From NCBI RefSeq assembly GCF_001625195.1, contig NC_054390.1, forward strand, positions 1,302,001 to 1,366,000: a stretch of DNA of 64,000 nt, in the 5' to 3' direction. This DNA is from Drechmeria coniospora. Lineage: Eukaryota; Ascomycota; Sordariomycetes; Hypocreales; Ophiocordycipitaceae. The notes beneath the pieces were generated by a model, which ran no database searches, had not been told where the DNA came from, and worked only from the letters and a program-made list of their open reading frames with translations. Shown in pieces: positions 24,191-33,971 of the stretch; position 1 is the first letter of the stretch, and each line of letters begins with the position of its first letter. A program made the translations under genes and the position numbers.

Positions 24191-25143
24191 ATGGCTTCCA
24201 CCGCCGCCCAAGACGAATTTAACAATCTCGTGAGCAGAAACGCAGCGCGCTCGAAGCTGCATCCCGAAGATCGCGACGACGCCAGTGCCAGTGACAGAGA
24301 CCAGCAGCAGCGGCGGCGCAACGACGACATCGACGAGGAGACGTACCATCAGAGGGCCCAGATCGACGCCGCCATGCGCGTTCCCACCGGCGCGGCGGAG
24401 CTCAAGCTTCCCCCGGCCTCCTTCGACAGCGGCCGCACGACGGGGGTCAAGGGAGTCATCGCCGACGCCCGATCCTTCCAGGCGGCGCGCCAGATGAAAT
24501 GGATAGACCGTGCCCGGTCCGCTCGGAAGACCATCTTCGGCGGCGCGGCGAGCAACGGAGCCAGGAGCGACAGCGAGACGGATGACGACGCGCAGGGCGC
24601 CGCCAACCACTCGGACGAGGAATCCTTCCTGCAGCAGTGGCGGGAGAGCCGGAGGCGGGAGCTGGAGAGCAGCTCCACCTCGGGCGTGCGCAACAGGCGG
24701 ACGAGCCCGAGCGTGCGCGTGTACGGCCGGCTGGACGAGGTGGACGCCATGGGCTATCTGGACGCCATCGAAAAGGTGCACCGCGAGGCAAAGGTCGTCG
24801 TCTTCGTCCACGACAACGAGGTGAGCAACCCCCGCCCTCGGGATCCCCCGCCGTCGAGTCCTCGGGGCCCGCGCTGACCGTCGGCCGACGACAGTGCGCC
24901 GTCTCGGCTTCCATCGAGGAAGCCATCCTGCCGCTCGTCAGGGACCACCCGACCATTCATTTCGTCAAGGTTCACTACGACGACATCGAGTTCGACCCCG
25001 CCGCCGTGCCGTCCCTGCTGGCCTACCAAAACCAGGGAGACCTCTTCGCCAACCTGACGGGCATCATCGAGATGATGCCCAACGACGACACTTTCGGCAG
25101 CGACGCGCTCGCCAAGATCCTGCGCCAGCACAAAGTCCTGTAG
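24191..25143 (+). CDS. Phosducin-like protein (G-beta-gamma chaperone family)
   Basis: CDS is join(24191..24820,24895..25143), 292 residues. Phosducin-like proteins bind G-beta-gamma and the CCT chaperonin and are needed to assemble the dimer. The Cryphonectria homologue is BDM-1. Residues 1-50 are charged and helical (DEFNNLVSRNAARSKLHPED). The middle carries the thioredoxin-fold approach (SFLQQWRESRRREL, YGRLDEVDAMGYLDAIEKVHREAKVVVFVHDNE), and the C-terminal thioredoxin-like half is intact (CAVSASIEEAILPLVRDHP, FVKVHYDDIEF, VPSLLAYQNQGDLFANLTGI). It has no CXXC pair, as expected for the family. The 74-nt intron joins HDNE to CAVSA in frame. The start is the first ATG after an in-frame stop, in a good CCGCCATGG context. 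It follows the G-beta gene on the same strand. Confidence 0.92.
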
Positions 25144-27693
25144 CCCTCCTCGGCCGCCGCAGCCTTGCTCTCATCCCCCGACCCTACCCTACCCTACCCC
25201 CCGACCGGCATCGTTTCCTCCGCGCCGGTCCGCTCTCCGCTCTCCCCGTCATCGCCACCCTCGCGGAAAGCGAGGTGGCATTTCCGCCTCCTTCGCCCTC
25301 CGGCTGCGCCTTGCCTGGACCACCATGGCCGGATCGCGGCGACGCCGAAAGGGAGGGCGGCGAGGGGGGGGAGGGGCATCTGGGATGTCAATGATGATTT
25401 TGTGTGAATATCTTGCCTGCCCCGGGCTGACGACGACCCGGCAGCCGTCGCATCGGATTTTTTTGGTCTGTTTTCTTGGCTTCTGTTATTTATTGCCGGC
25501 CTGTGTCTTCCTGCAGCTGCAATTTTCGGTGTTCCACCAGTTCGTGCGCGCATTGCATCGTGTACATTGTGTACGCCCATTTGCTTCGGAGTTTGGATTT
25601 GCCACGAGTGTTAATTGGCATGACGCATGGAGGGATTCTAGCATGCGTCTGGGTGCGCAAAAAGTCGATGAAAGAATACGAATAGAGACATGCGAAAATT
25701 ATTGTCCATCGCCGACATCGTTTGGCTTCTATGCATTCTCTGCGTATTTCATTCCTTTTCGTCTCCTGATGTTCAGTCGCCCGGAATTACACGTCAGCAG
25801 AGCGTGATGCCGACTGCCCGTACCTAGTAGAGTGCTCACACGGGGTAGGGAGTACATGTAAGTACACGATACCACAGGTGTAGGGGTAAATTGTAATGCC
25901 GAGCAAGTACTCCGTACTCCGTACATGGACGAGCACTTACTAAGTACGTCAAGTATTGTACACCTACGTAACCTTAGTAGGTACTAGTAGCCTAGAACTC
26001 CGTATTTACCTGGCGATACCTGATGTACAGTAAGTACTTGGTACTCCTTACTCCGTACATTGCAGAGACTTCTGTTGGTGCTGGTGCTGGTGCTTCCAAG
26101 TGCTCTCATCAGTGTGCTAAACTTTGCGGCAGTCATCAAGTAACGTGTCACCACGCTCGGGGCGTGAATCTGTCGAATCCAGAGACTAGCAGCAGATAGA
26201 TCGCATCTTGCACCCTCCAAGCCTGCTTTCAGCGTCACTAGCTTACAAGCTTTTGGTTGTCACCGATCCACCGCCCACACGCATGTGCCAGGGCCATGTC
26301 ACCAGCAGCGGCAGAAGTAAATGTACGTGTACGTAAATAGCAACCTCCATGCCCTCGTGCACATTGCTTTGTCACGGCCTGGAAGGTGGTATTCATCCCC
26401 ATGAGTGCTCGCCAACTAGAAATTCACTGCAAGTTCAACCACATCATACGTATGGCGAGCAGGGAGTGGAGAGTGCTGTAGGTATGTACTGTACTGTACT
26501 TGTAGATGACCAAGGTAGGTACTTGTGCTGGTACCTCTCATCTGCCTCGCCGCCCCTCATCGAACCTCTTCTCGCCAACGGTTGCTGCAGCGCTCTGGAT
26601 GGTGACAAGAGCGCCAGGTGCTGCCACTACTTGCATGCGACGGCGGTGCCAATCACGCTCGCTCACTGCCTGCCTCTACTGCCTGAGCCAATTCTATTTC
26701 CTGCTAACCCGCCAAACTGCCAAGGGAGACGGATGGCAAGTGGCGGAGACGTACTCCGTACAACATACCAAGTTAGGCCTCATCCTGCTGGGAGGCACTT
26801 GGGTTGCAAACTTTGGTAGGTAATTACTATTCTTCCCGTCGGATGCGTACTAGGTATTGCTCCCGTCGCCGTAGATCGTAGGTACCTACGTAGCAGGTAC
26901 TGGTGGCCGCTGTGGCCAGGCACCCGCGCTGATGCCATGCCTTGCCTTCACCCTCGCCACCCGAGCACTTGCTTCACCCATAACCTTGCACTGTAGGCAC
27001 CCATCACTAGCATGTCGGTTCCCACCCACCCATCTCGCCAATGTCCTGCGTTCCCTTCATCCCGCCAAGTACGGCACGCAACCACCTGTCCACCCTTCCA
27101 TCAGGACCACATCCTCGTTCCCTCGTCGTCGTCTTGCGCGACGATCCCCTCTTCCCTCACCAACGCAACAGTACACCACGGTGCCAGCGGACCGCCAGCA
27201 CTGCCTTCTCTCCAGCACAGTCTGATCCTCGATGCTCGTGCCCGACCCAAGGTCACCACCACCCGAGGCGTGCTGACGTTGCTACCCCACCTCCATCTAC
27301 CTACTGTACGCCTGTCGACGAGTCAGCGCCAGTCGTGCATCTCGACCGTAACCAGGCCACGGCGTACGAGTATATTCGAATGACATTCGCTTGCCTCCCT
27401 CACCCTTCTGCTTCGTCAACGCTTCTCTTACATGGTGGTTAGTTCCCCGTCGTCTCTTCCGTCTTCGCCGCCAGCCTTCACCACCCGCCAACTCCTCCTT
27501 CACCGAGCCCCCCCCCTCGTTCGCTGTTCTGCCGCCTCACGGCCCCTCTTCTGCCCGCCGTTCACACCGCACCCCCCACCAAGGAGCCCAACACCACCTG
27601 CTCGTTCGGCTTCCCCCTCGACCTGCTCCATGGTAGCCCAGGCAGCAGCCCTCCTGCAGGATCTTCGAGGGCTTGACCCGCTGATGCTTCGTC
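25144..27693. other. Intergenic region with GTAC island 5
   Basis: A gap of 2.5 kb. 25144-25800 is the 3' flank of the phosducin-like gene. 25800-26540 and 26740-26910 are GTAC-rich. 27000-27690 is the pyrimidine-rich, ACC/CCC-rich leader of the next gene and contains upstream ATGs out of frame. No supported gene. Confidence 0.6.
25800..26910. repeat. GTAC/GTACTCC-rich island 5
   Basis: GTAC words are dense at 25800-26075 and more scattered to 26910. At 25907-25924 the sequence is GTACTCCGTACTCCGTAC, two heptamers in tandem. The same 18-mer is found again 17 kb away at 42936-42953. Confidence 0.7.
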
Positions 27694-29649
27694 ATGGAGG
27701 AGCAGATTCCGACTTCTTCCACGCCGCCGCCCGCGAACCGCCGCCTCACCCAGTCCAGCCGACTTACACCCCCTGAGCCAGCTGCGTCGGCAGCGGCACT
27801 CTCCAGCTCCGAGCCGTCCCTTCGATTCCCTCGCCCGCAGGGAAACCGCCGTCTCGCCAACTGGGTTTCCAGCAGCAACCCCGACGTCATGCGTCTCGCC
27901 GCGACTGTCGAGGAGACGGGCCTCGCCGACTCCGCCTACGAGCTCATCAACGGCACTGACGGCGAATCGCCCGACGACAACTACGCTGGGTCCATGGACG
28001 AGTCCGTCGATTCTCTTGACTTCCAGCGCCCTGATGACGTGCAAAGTCTCGCCGGCACGGAGAACACGCAGGACGATGACTCGATCGCCGACGAGGCCGA
28101 CACGCTACCCCCGGCCTCGACGATGGACTTGCGCAAGGATGGAGAGGTTGAAGAAGGAGTCGTCAACGCCCCAGGTGACGACGCACGTCACGAAGCATCG
28201 TCAAACGGCTCCGAGGCTGACGAAGCCCTCCCTTCGCTATCGTCCCTCGAGTACACGCAGATCAGCCTCGGCACGCCTTCCATCGCCACGCCCGAGGCGA
28301 ATAAACGTGCAGCGGCGGCGGGCGTCGAGGCCGCCCGCAGCGCGTTGGAGGATCAGCATCAAGATACGGACAGTTCCGAATCCGCAGCGGCCTTTCAGTT
28401 CCCACCGAGATCGAGCCCCGCCCTTACGCCCGATGGCAGCATTTTGTTGGAGAGACGGTCGGTGCCCGAGCCTCCTCGGCACGGCGGGCGATGCAAGAAG
28501 ACGAATCCTGCTCGGGCAAAGTTCGCCGCGAAGCTAGCCGACGATGGGGGAATTTGGGCTCACTTCAAAGATCGCTTGCCGAACACGACATCGGCGACCC
28601 TTCCGGGCCTTTTGCTCGCAACCGCCCTGGCCATTCTCATCCCCATTCTATACTCGCCCCCTGCTGACGGCCCCAGGCCGGAGATGGCCACGGTGACGAC
28701 GACGATTACCGCCACGACAACCTCGGTCGTCATCGCGACGAGCACGCCGTCCTCCCTCTCTCGCCCGAGCACCTCCTCGACGACCGGCGGCATGGGGCTG
28801 ATTCCCGTGGGTGACAACAAATCTGACGAGGGGCTCTTCGGTGCCAAGAGACCCATCCTCACCTTTACGCCTCACGCGCAAACCGACATCTTGATCCGTG
28901 TTCCCAGCAGCATCAAGCAAACGTGGCTTGCGAAGAACTGCCTCGTCGTGGATGCTACCAGGGGAGACCAGCAAGTTCAGGCGGTCCTGTCCCCCGTCGG
29001 CGACGGCATTCTCGTCAAGTTTGCCAAGAAGGAGGCCTACGGCGTCATCAAGTTGTCGGTGCGCGCCACGTGTCGCCCGAGGGTCCAGAAGATGATTAAA
29101 GTTCACTTCGGCAGGGGTGTCGTGGAGGAAGCCTTGCAGATGACCAAAAACTTGGCTCAAGATCTGTCCGGCCTGGTGCCTGCCGCGGCCGAGGAAGCCG
29201 GACGCTGTCTGAAGAGAGCGAGACGGTCGCTCGGTGCCGTGTCCGACACCATCACCAACAACGTCGTCTTCTCCTCCGAAACCATGCTCGGGAGACTCTG
29301 GGGCAGCGTTGCGGCATCGCAGGGTTCGTTCTTGAACGCCAACGCCGCTGTCCTCGGTCGCATCAGGGGTGTCGCCGAAGACTTGGCGGAGAGCCTCGGC
29401 ACGACGTCTCGACAGGCGAGGGAGCATCTGCATAGGGTGCAGGACATTCAGGCAGGGCTCCGCCTTCGGCTCCTTGGAGCCCAGGTGTCGGCAAAGATGT
29501 GGTGGCTGCGAGCGACGGGTGGGGAGAAGGAGCATGAAGATTACGAGCACAAGGCCAGAGAGTTTGTGGCAAGCCAGCACGCTGCTGCGAGGGCCGCGAG
29601 TTGGGCCAGACGACCTCGGGAGGACGTCGACGTCGACGCCCGATCTTGA
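27694..29649 (+). CDS. Single-pass membrane protein of unknown function
   Basis: Single exon, 651 residues, ATG at 27694-27696. I do not recognise the family. Residues 1-290 are disordered, Ser/Thr/Pro- and acid-rich (SPDDNYAGSMDESVDSLDF, ENTQDDDSIADEADTL). A hydrophobic segment at about 303-321 (LPGLLLATALAILIPILYS) is a probable single transmembrane helix, followed by a Thr-rich linker (MATVTTTITATTTSVVIATS). Beyond it, residues about 385-470 form a beta-rich module (PILTFTPHAQTDILIRVP ... QQVQAVLSPVGDGILVKFAKKEAYGVIKLSV). The last 180 residues are helical and basic. No signal peptide is present, so the topology is probably type II or tail-like, with the C-terminal part in the lumen or outside; that is inference. 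GC-rich codon use matches its neighbours. Confidence 0.8.
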   Translation: MEEQIPTSSTPPPANRRLTQSSRLTPPEPAASAAALSSSEPSLRFPRPQGNRRLANWVSSSNPDVMRLAATVEETGLADSAYELINGTDGESPDDNYAGSMDESVDSLDFQRPDDVQSLAGTENTQDDDSIADEADTLPPASTMDLRKDGEVEEGVVNAPGDDARHEASSNGSEADEALPSLSSLEYTQISLGTPSIATPEANKRAAAAGVEAARSALEDQHQDTDSSESAAAFQFPPRSSPALTPDGSILLERRSVPEPPRHGGRCKKTNPARAKFAAKLADDGGIWAHFKDRLPNTTSATLPGLLLATALAILIPILYSPPADGPRPEMATVTTTITATTTSVVIATSTPSSLSRPSTSSTTGGMGLIPVGDNKSDEGLFGAKRPILTFTPHAQTDILIRVPSSIKQTWLAKNCLVVDATRGDQQVQAVLSPVGDGILVKFAKKEAYGVIKLSVRATCRPRVQKMIKVHFGRGVVEEALQMTKNLAQDLSGLVPAAAEEAGRCLKRARRSLGAVSDTITNNVVFSSETMLGRLWGSVAASQGSFLNANAAVLGRIRGVAEDLAESLGTTSRQAREHLHRVQDIQAGLRLRLLGAQVSAKMWWLRATGGEKEHEDYEHKAREFVASQHAAARAASWARRPREDVDVDARS

Positions 29650-31446
29650 TGGCAACTGCCACGGCATGGTTCGTGCGAGGCTCGTGGCGAATGCGGACGC
29701 CAAACGCCACACTGGCACGAGGTGACGGTGCAGCAGCAGCGAGGGGGTATGCGACGTCGGTGACCAGGGTTGTCGCGGTGCTTCTGTGCCCTGTTGGGCT
29801 TGGTGGAATGGCATGAACACGGCTCGAGCCGGTGCCGTTGTCGGGTTTCGTTTCTGTTTTACGCCTTCACTCGCTCTTACTTCTTTTCTTGTTCCTCTCT
29901 TGCTTTCGAGACTATTTTTTTTTAAACAACGAGCATGTCATAACTATCTTCAACCCTTGCCGGCTTGGCTTTGCCACGACGGATCATCATGTACAGTAAT
30001 TTGCCTGCCGTGGAACGAGTATCAGGACTTTGACGTCATTGCGCGGTGCGTTGACCGAGCAGCACATACAACTACGCATGCACATGGCGTAGTCAAAGGA
30101 AAGGCGAAACTGTTATTGCTCGACGAACCTTGACAACGGGCGTGTCTCCCGCAAACCACAAGCAGTCGTGGGGGTTTGGCCGACAAATTCCGACAGTGCC
30201 AGTGCAGGGTATGTCTTTCTACCGTCTCGGTTGTCACACAACACCAGGCACAGGCAGACGAGACCGGCCGATCCTTGGATGGTACTGCCGCATGCGCGTT
30301 GAGATGATTCAATCTCCGACTCGAGACCAAAGATCTCGGTAACTGCTTTCAATCCTTGTCCATCATTGGCTGCAAGACTGGTTGGCAGGAGGGAGGGTTG
30401 GATAGTATTATTACAGTACTGTATGTACGGAGTAATACTGTACATCTAGAGTGTTACGGAGTACAGTACTGTAAGTACTGTAAGTACGAACATCGTACCC
30501 TTAGTCAGCAACATCGCTCGTATGCAAGTACTTACTCCGTATTACTCGTGTTCCGTAAATGTACGGAGTACTCCTAACTGTAATTACTTACGGAGTACTC
30601 CGTAGATTGCGATGAATAAGGCATGGTACAAGCAAGTGCAACTACTTACTTCATATTACTCCGTAGTGACAGCTTATACTCCGTACTATACGTACAAGTA
30701 CAGTATTTTGCAGGCAAGTAAGTGTACGTGTGCAGTAGCTGGTAAGTACAGTACTCCGTATTTACAGGCAGGCATTGTCTACTGTACTCCGTAGCTGTAC
30801 AGTACCTGTACTTACATTCTTATCCACTGTAAGTAGTGTACTAGGTGTACGGTGTACTCCGTACCGAGTACCATAATTGTGGTTGTGCAGTATTACTGGT
30901 ACTTACTCTTGCGGCTCCTCTGGCGGTGCAGAGGAACCTCTGGTCACTGACTCGCCCCCACCAAGACATTTTGGGCTTCGGCCTCTGAACCCCCAATCAA
31001 AATGGCTCTTGACCAGTCTCCAGCAGGGGCGGGCTCCTGAGAGGAGGGGCAAAAATCAACCACGTTCGGTCCCCCCCCCCACACACTGCCTTCGTTGCAG
31101 TAGCAGCAGCAACAAGCAACTCGTACCTTTGCCGAAACAACAACTTCGCCCCCTCGACGACGGAGTTTGTGCTTTCAGTACTACGTCCATCTTCAGAAGA
31201 CGGAAGAATATTGCACATAGCCGATGTGAGTGGCCCCACAAGGTGAACTGTTGGCCTGTCTAGCTTTGCACGCCCCTCCCCCTCCTTCTGGTCGGTGGTG
31301 GAGCAACCGCAAGCTCCTGGTGCTGGAGGGGTTTTGCAATAACAAATCTAAATCTGCTGGGTCGCGACGCTGACCGGTGGGGGTTTTCCCTCCTTCTCAA
31401 CCCAGACCGCGAGGAAAGCCAACAGCGACACGCGCAAACCAACAGC
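29650..31446. other. Intergenic region with GTAC island 6
   Basis: 29650-30400 is the 3' flank of the membrane-protein gene, with ordinary composition. 30400-30890 is a GTAC island. 30900-31446 is the promoter and leader of the Ran-binding protein gene, with a 10-C run at 31071-31080. I see no supported gene here. Confidence 0.6.
30400..30890. repeat. GTAC/GTACTCC-rich island 6
   Basis: About 500 bases hold many TACGGAGTA/TACTCCGTA words in both orientations, for example around 30425, 30455, 30530-30605, 30657, 30678, 30755 and 30785. The copies are not regularly spaced and have no common outer boundary. Confidence 0.75.
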
Positions 31447-32452
31447 ATGTCTTCCACCGACAACACCGAGCCCAAGGTCGACGAGACCAAGGCGGCCACG
31501 GAGACCAAGCCGACAGAGACCAAGCCGACGGAGACCAAGGTACGCCGCCCACACCGCTTTCCGTTCCTCCTGGCGAAGATGGACGGCCGAGCGTGACATT
31601 CTCGGCTGGGAGTTTGAGAACCGTCGTCGGGCTGACGTGGTGCTGTTCGTAGGCTCCTGCCGCCGCCTCCGCGGATGAGTCGAAGCCCGTGACCTCCTCC
31701 GCCGTCTTCTCCATGTTCGGCGGCGGCGCCAAGAAGGAGAAGAAGGAGGAGGAGGAGCGCGGAGATGTGTCGGGCAGTGCAAAGGCCCAGCGCGAGGCGG
31801 CCAAGGGCGAGGAGGATGAGGCGCCCGAGAGCGAAGACGTGCACTTTGAGCCCGTCATCAAGCTGACGGAGAAGGTGGAGACAAAGACCAACGAGGAGTT
31901 GGAGTCGCAGGAGTTCAAGATGCGCGCCAAGCTCTTCAAGTTCATCAAGGAGAGCAGCGAGTGGAAAGAGCGTGGAACCGGCGACGTTCGGCTGCTGAAG
32001 CACAAGGAAAACGGCAAGACGAGACTTGTCATGCGCCGGGACAAGACGCTCAAGGTCTGCGCCAACCATTACAGTGAGCAGCCGTGACCATGACCATTCT
32101 TTGCCTTCCCCCTCCCCCGGGGATCGAGGCGGAGTGCGGTTGCGAGATTGCTGACGCCAACGCCTCCTCCAGTCGTTCCCGAGATGAAGCTTTCTCCCAA
32201 CGTTGGATCCGACCGAAGCTGGGTGTGGAATGCGGCCGCCGATGTCAGCGAGGGCGAACCCGAGGCGGTCACCCTGGCCATCCGCTTTGCCAACTCGGAG
32301 AGTGAGTTGACGTTCACGGAACGGCGGCACGCGGTGCGCACGAGACTGACACGTTCGCTGCAGACGCCAACCTGTTCAAGGATGCCTTCATGAAGGCCCA
32401 GAAGGACAACGAGGCAATCTTCAAGAAGACATCCGAGGAGCCTTCTTCCTAG
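31447..32452 (+). CDS. YRB1: Ran-binding protein 1 (Yrb1 type)
   Basis: CDS is join(31447..31539,31653..32073,32173..32301,32364..32452), 243 residues. RanBP1 binds Ran-GTP with RanGAP and dissociates export/import complexes at the cytoplasmic face of the nuclear pore. The N-terminus is a Lys/Glu/Thr repeat ([13 protein letters not shown]). The Ran-binding domain covers about residues 85-225: [90 protein letters not shown] and [18 protein letters not shown]. Introns of 113, 99 and 62 nt were placed to restore HY/IVPEM and NSE/NANLF. The protein ends in EEPSS. A 356-aa minus ORF over it is a shadow. Confidence 0.95.
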
Positions 32453-33971
32453 GCGACCTCGGAGCCGTCGACGTCGGCAGAGCAGCAGCTCGGTGCCGTC
32501 GAACCGAGCCACCCCCCTCCCCATTTCCCCTTCCCCCTTCCCCTTTTCATGGCCACATCAACCTTCAGCGTCGCTGCAGCGATGTGTGCAGTCCCCGATC
32601 AATAGAAAATTCCCATCACAACTTACACGCAACCGATCCGCCCTGGTGGAGCGACGGCTGGGACAGGATGACGAAAATCGTGCGCGGCGTGGAGAATATA
32701 GCATATGAGAGCATAGAGCCACAACACCCGTAATCAGAAAACAGCGGAAGAGGAAAAAAAAATGAGGAAGCGACGCTGCGTCTTGCGTGGCGCCCAATGA
32801 CGCAACTGGTGATTCGTCTTGTCCGTCCTCGGCCCTCCGGGCACGGAGATGTGGTCTCGTGAGTGAATTGAGCTCGTTCTCGTCAGGTCCAATGGAGAGA
32901 TGGCGCTGGTGAATGAAGAATGAAGCACGCGTCAGCCAACAGGCACGGAAGGGGAGCGAACCCGCGACGCCAGCCCAGGCTCCGTGGGCGATGACGTTGA
33001 ACAAGACATGTCATGGGTGACAAGGTACTCCGTACTTGGTTGTGGAAACTGTTGAGGCGATGGCGTGAACGTGGATTGATGGATGGCAGGTGGGACTTTT
33101 TCGTCCATCGTGGGGGAGACGAGTTGGTTGGGTGGTGATTTTGTGTGTGGTGTGTCTGTCCTCCGCAGCACGGTATGGTGGCGGTACTGGTGTTGGTGGT
33201 AGCGGTGGTGGTGGTAATAGTGGTGGTGGTGGTAATAGTGGTAGTGGTGGTAATGGTGGTAATGGTGGTAGTGGTGGTAATAGTGGTAGTGGTGGTAATG
33301 GCGGTAGTTGTGGTAATAGTGGTGGTGGTGGTAGTGGTGGTAATGGTGGTAATAGTGGTAGTGGTGGTAATGGTGGTAGTGGTGGTAATAGTGGTAGTGG
33401 TGGTAATAGTGGTAGTGGTGGTAATAGTGGTAGTGGTGGTAATAGTGGTAGTTGTGGTAATGGTGGTAGCGGTGGTAGCGGTGGTAATGGTGGTGGGTGG
33501 TGGTGTAGAATACGAACTAGTACCCAAGGTCTTGACCGCACAAGTGGTGGACGCTAACATTGCAGCCTTTCAGCCTCTGAACAGCCTGCGCACGTCCATC
33601 TCTCGACATATCACCAAGCCAACGACCAGCTCCGTCCGACTCGTCGTGCTCAAGGCACTTCGGTCGCCATCCGATCGCCATCGCCCCTCGCTTGCTAGAT
33701 TCGGGCATTTTCCAGAAATCGATTGACAAACGGTCTACGTGCATCCCTTTGCCTTGGTGGTCATCCTGCGCATCCCTTGTTTGCATCGAATCGCAACCGT
33801 GTGGAATTTTCTCTACCGTCGAAAAGAGCGTGCAGAGAGACAGAGACAAAGAAAGAGAGAGCCGTGGTAGCTGGACGAGTAACGTGGGACAATCGAAACG
33901 AATAGACGAGCCTCAACACTTGGATACGAGCCGGGAAGAGAAGGGAGATAAATACGGGAGCCATCATCACC
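32453..33971. other. Intergenic region with GGT trinucleotide array
   Basis: The RanBP1 3' flank runs to about 33000. The GGT-type array is at 33175-33506 (separate entry), and 33510-33971 is the TAF14 promoter and leader. Long frames through the array in several phases start only at GTG/TTG and are not genes. Confidence 0.6.
33175..33506. repeat. GGT/AGT/AAT trinucleotide array (about 330 bp)
   Basis: An uninterrupted run of triplets, nearly all GGT, AGT or AAT on the plus strand, follows an irregular pattern such as GGTGGTAATAGTGGTAGT. Rare variants (GGC, TGT, AGC) break it. It begins near 33175 and stops at the GGTGGGTGG at about 33497. In one plus frame it would read Gly/Ser/Asn, in another Val/Ile; minus frames read Thr/Ile and Pro/Leu. 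No frame has a usable ATG. The GG-dense strand could form G-quadruplex-like structures. Confidence 0.9.

Noticed and set aside
28648..29820. 390-codon minus-strand ORF over the membrane-protein gene
   Set aside because: Overlaps a clean coding exon on the other strand and lacks domain features.
32900..33000. Possible tRNA T-arm (GGGAGCGAACCCGCG)
   Set aside because: The complement lacks a matching A-box and a foldable acceptor stem, and the T-stem does not pair properly.
33090..33557. Gly/Ser/Asn-rich ORF with a signal-like start in the GGT array
   Set aside because: Starts at GTG with a TGA just upstream and no in-frame ATG; it exists only because the triplet array lacks stops in this phase.
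32883..33560. Thr/Ile- and Pro/Leu-rich minus frames in the GGT array
   Set aside because: By-products of the triplet repeat, open in several phases at once; no conserved sequence outside the array.
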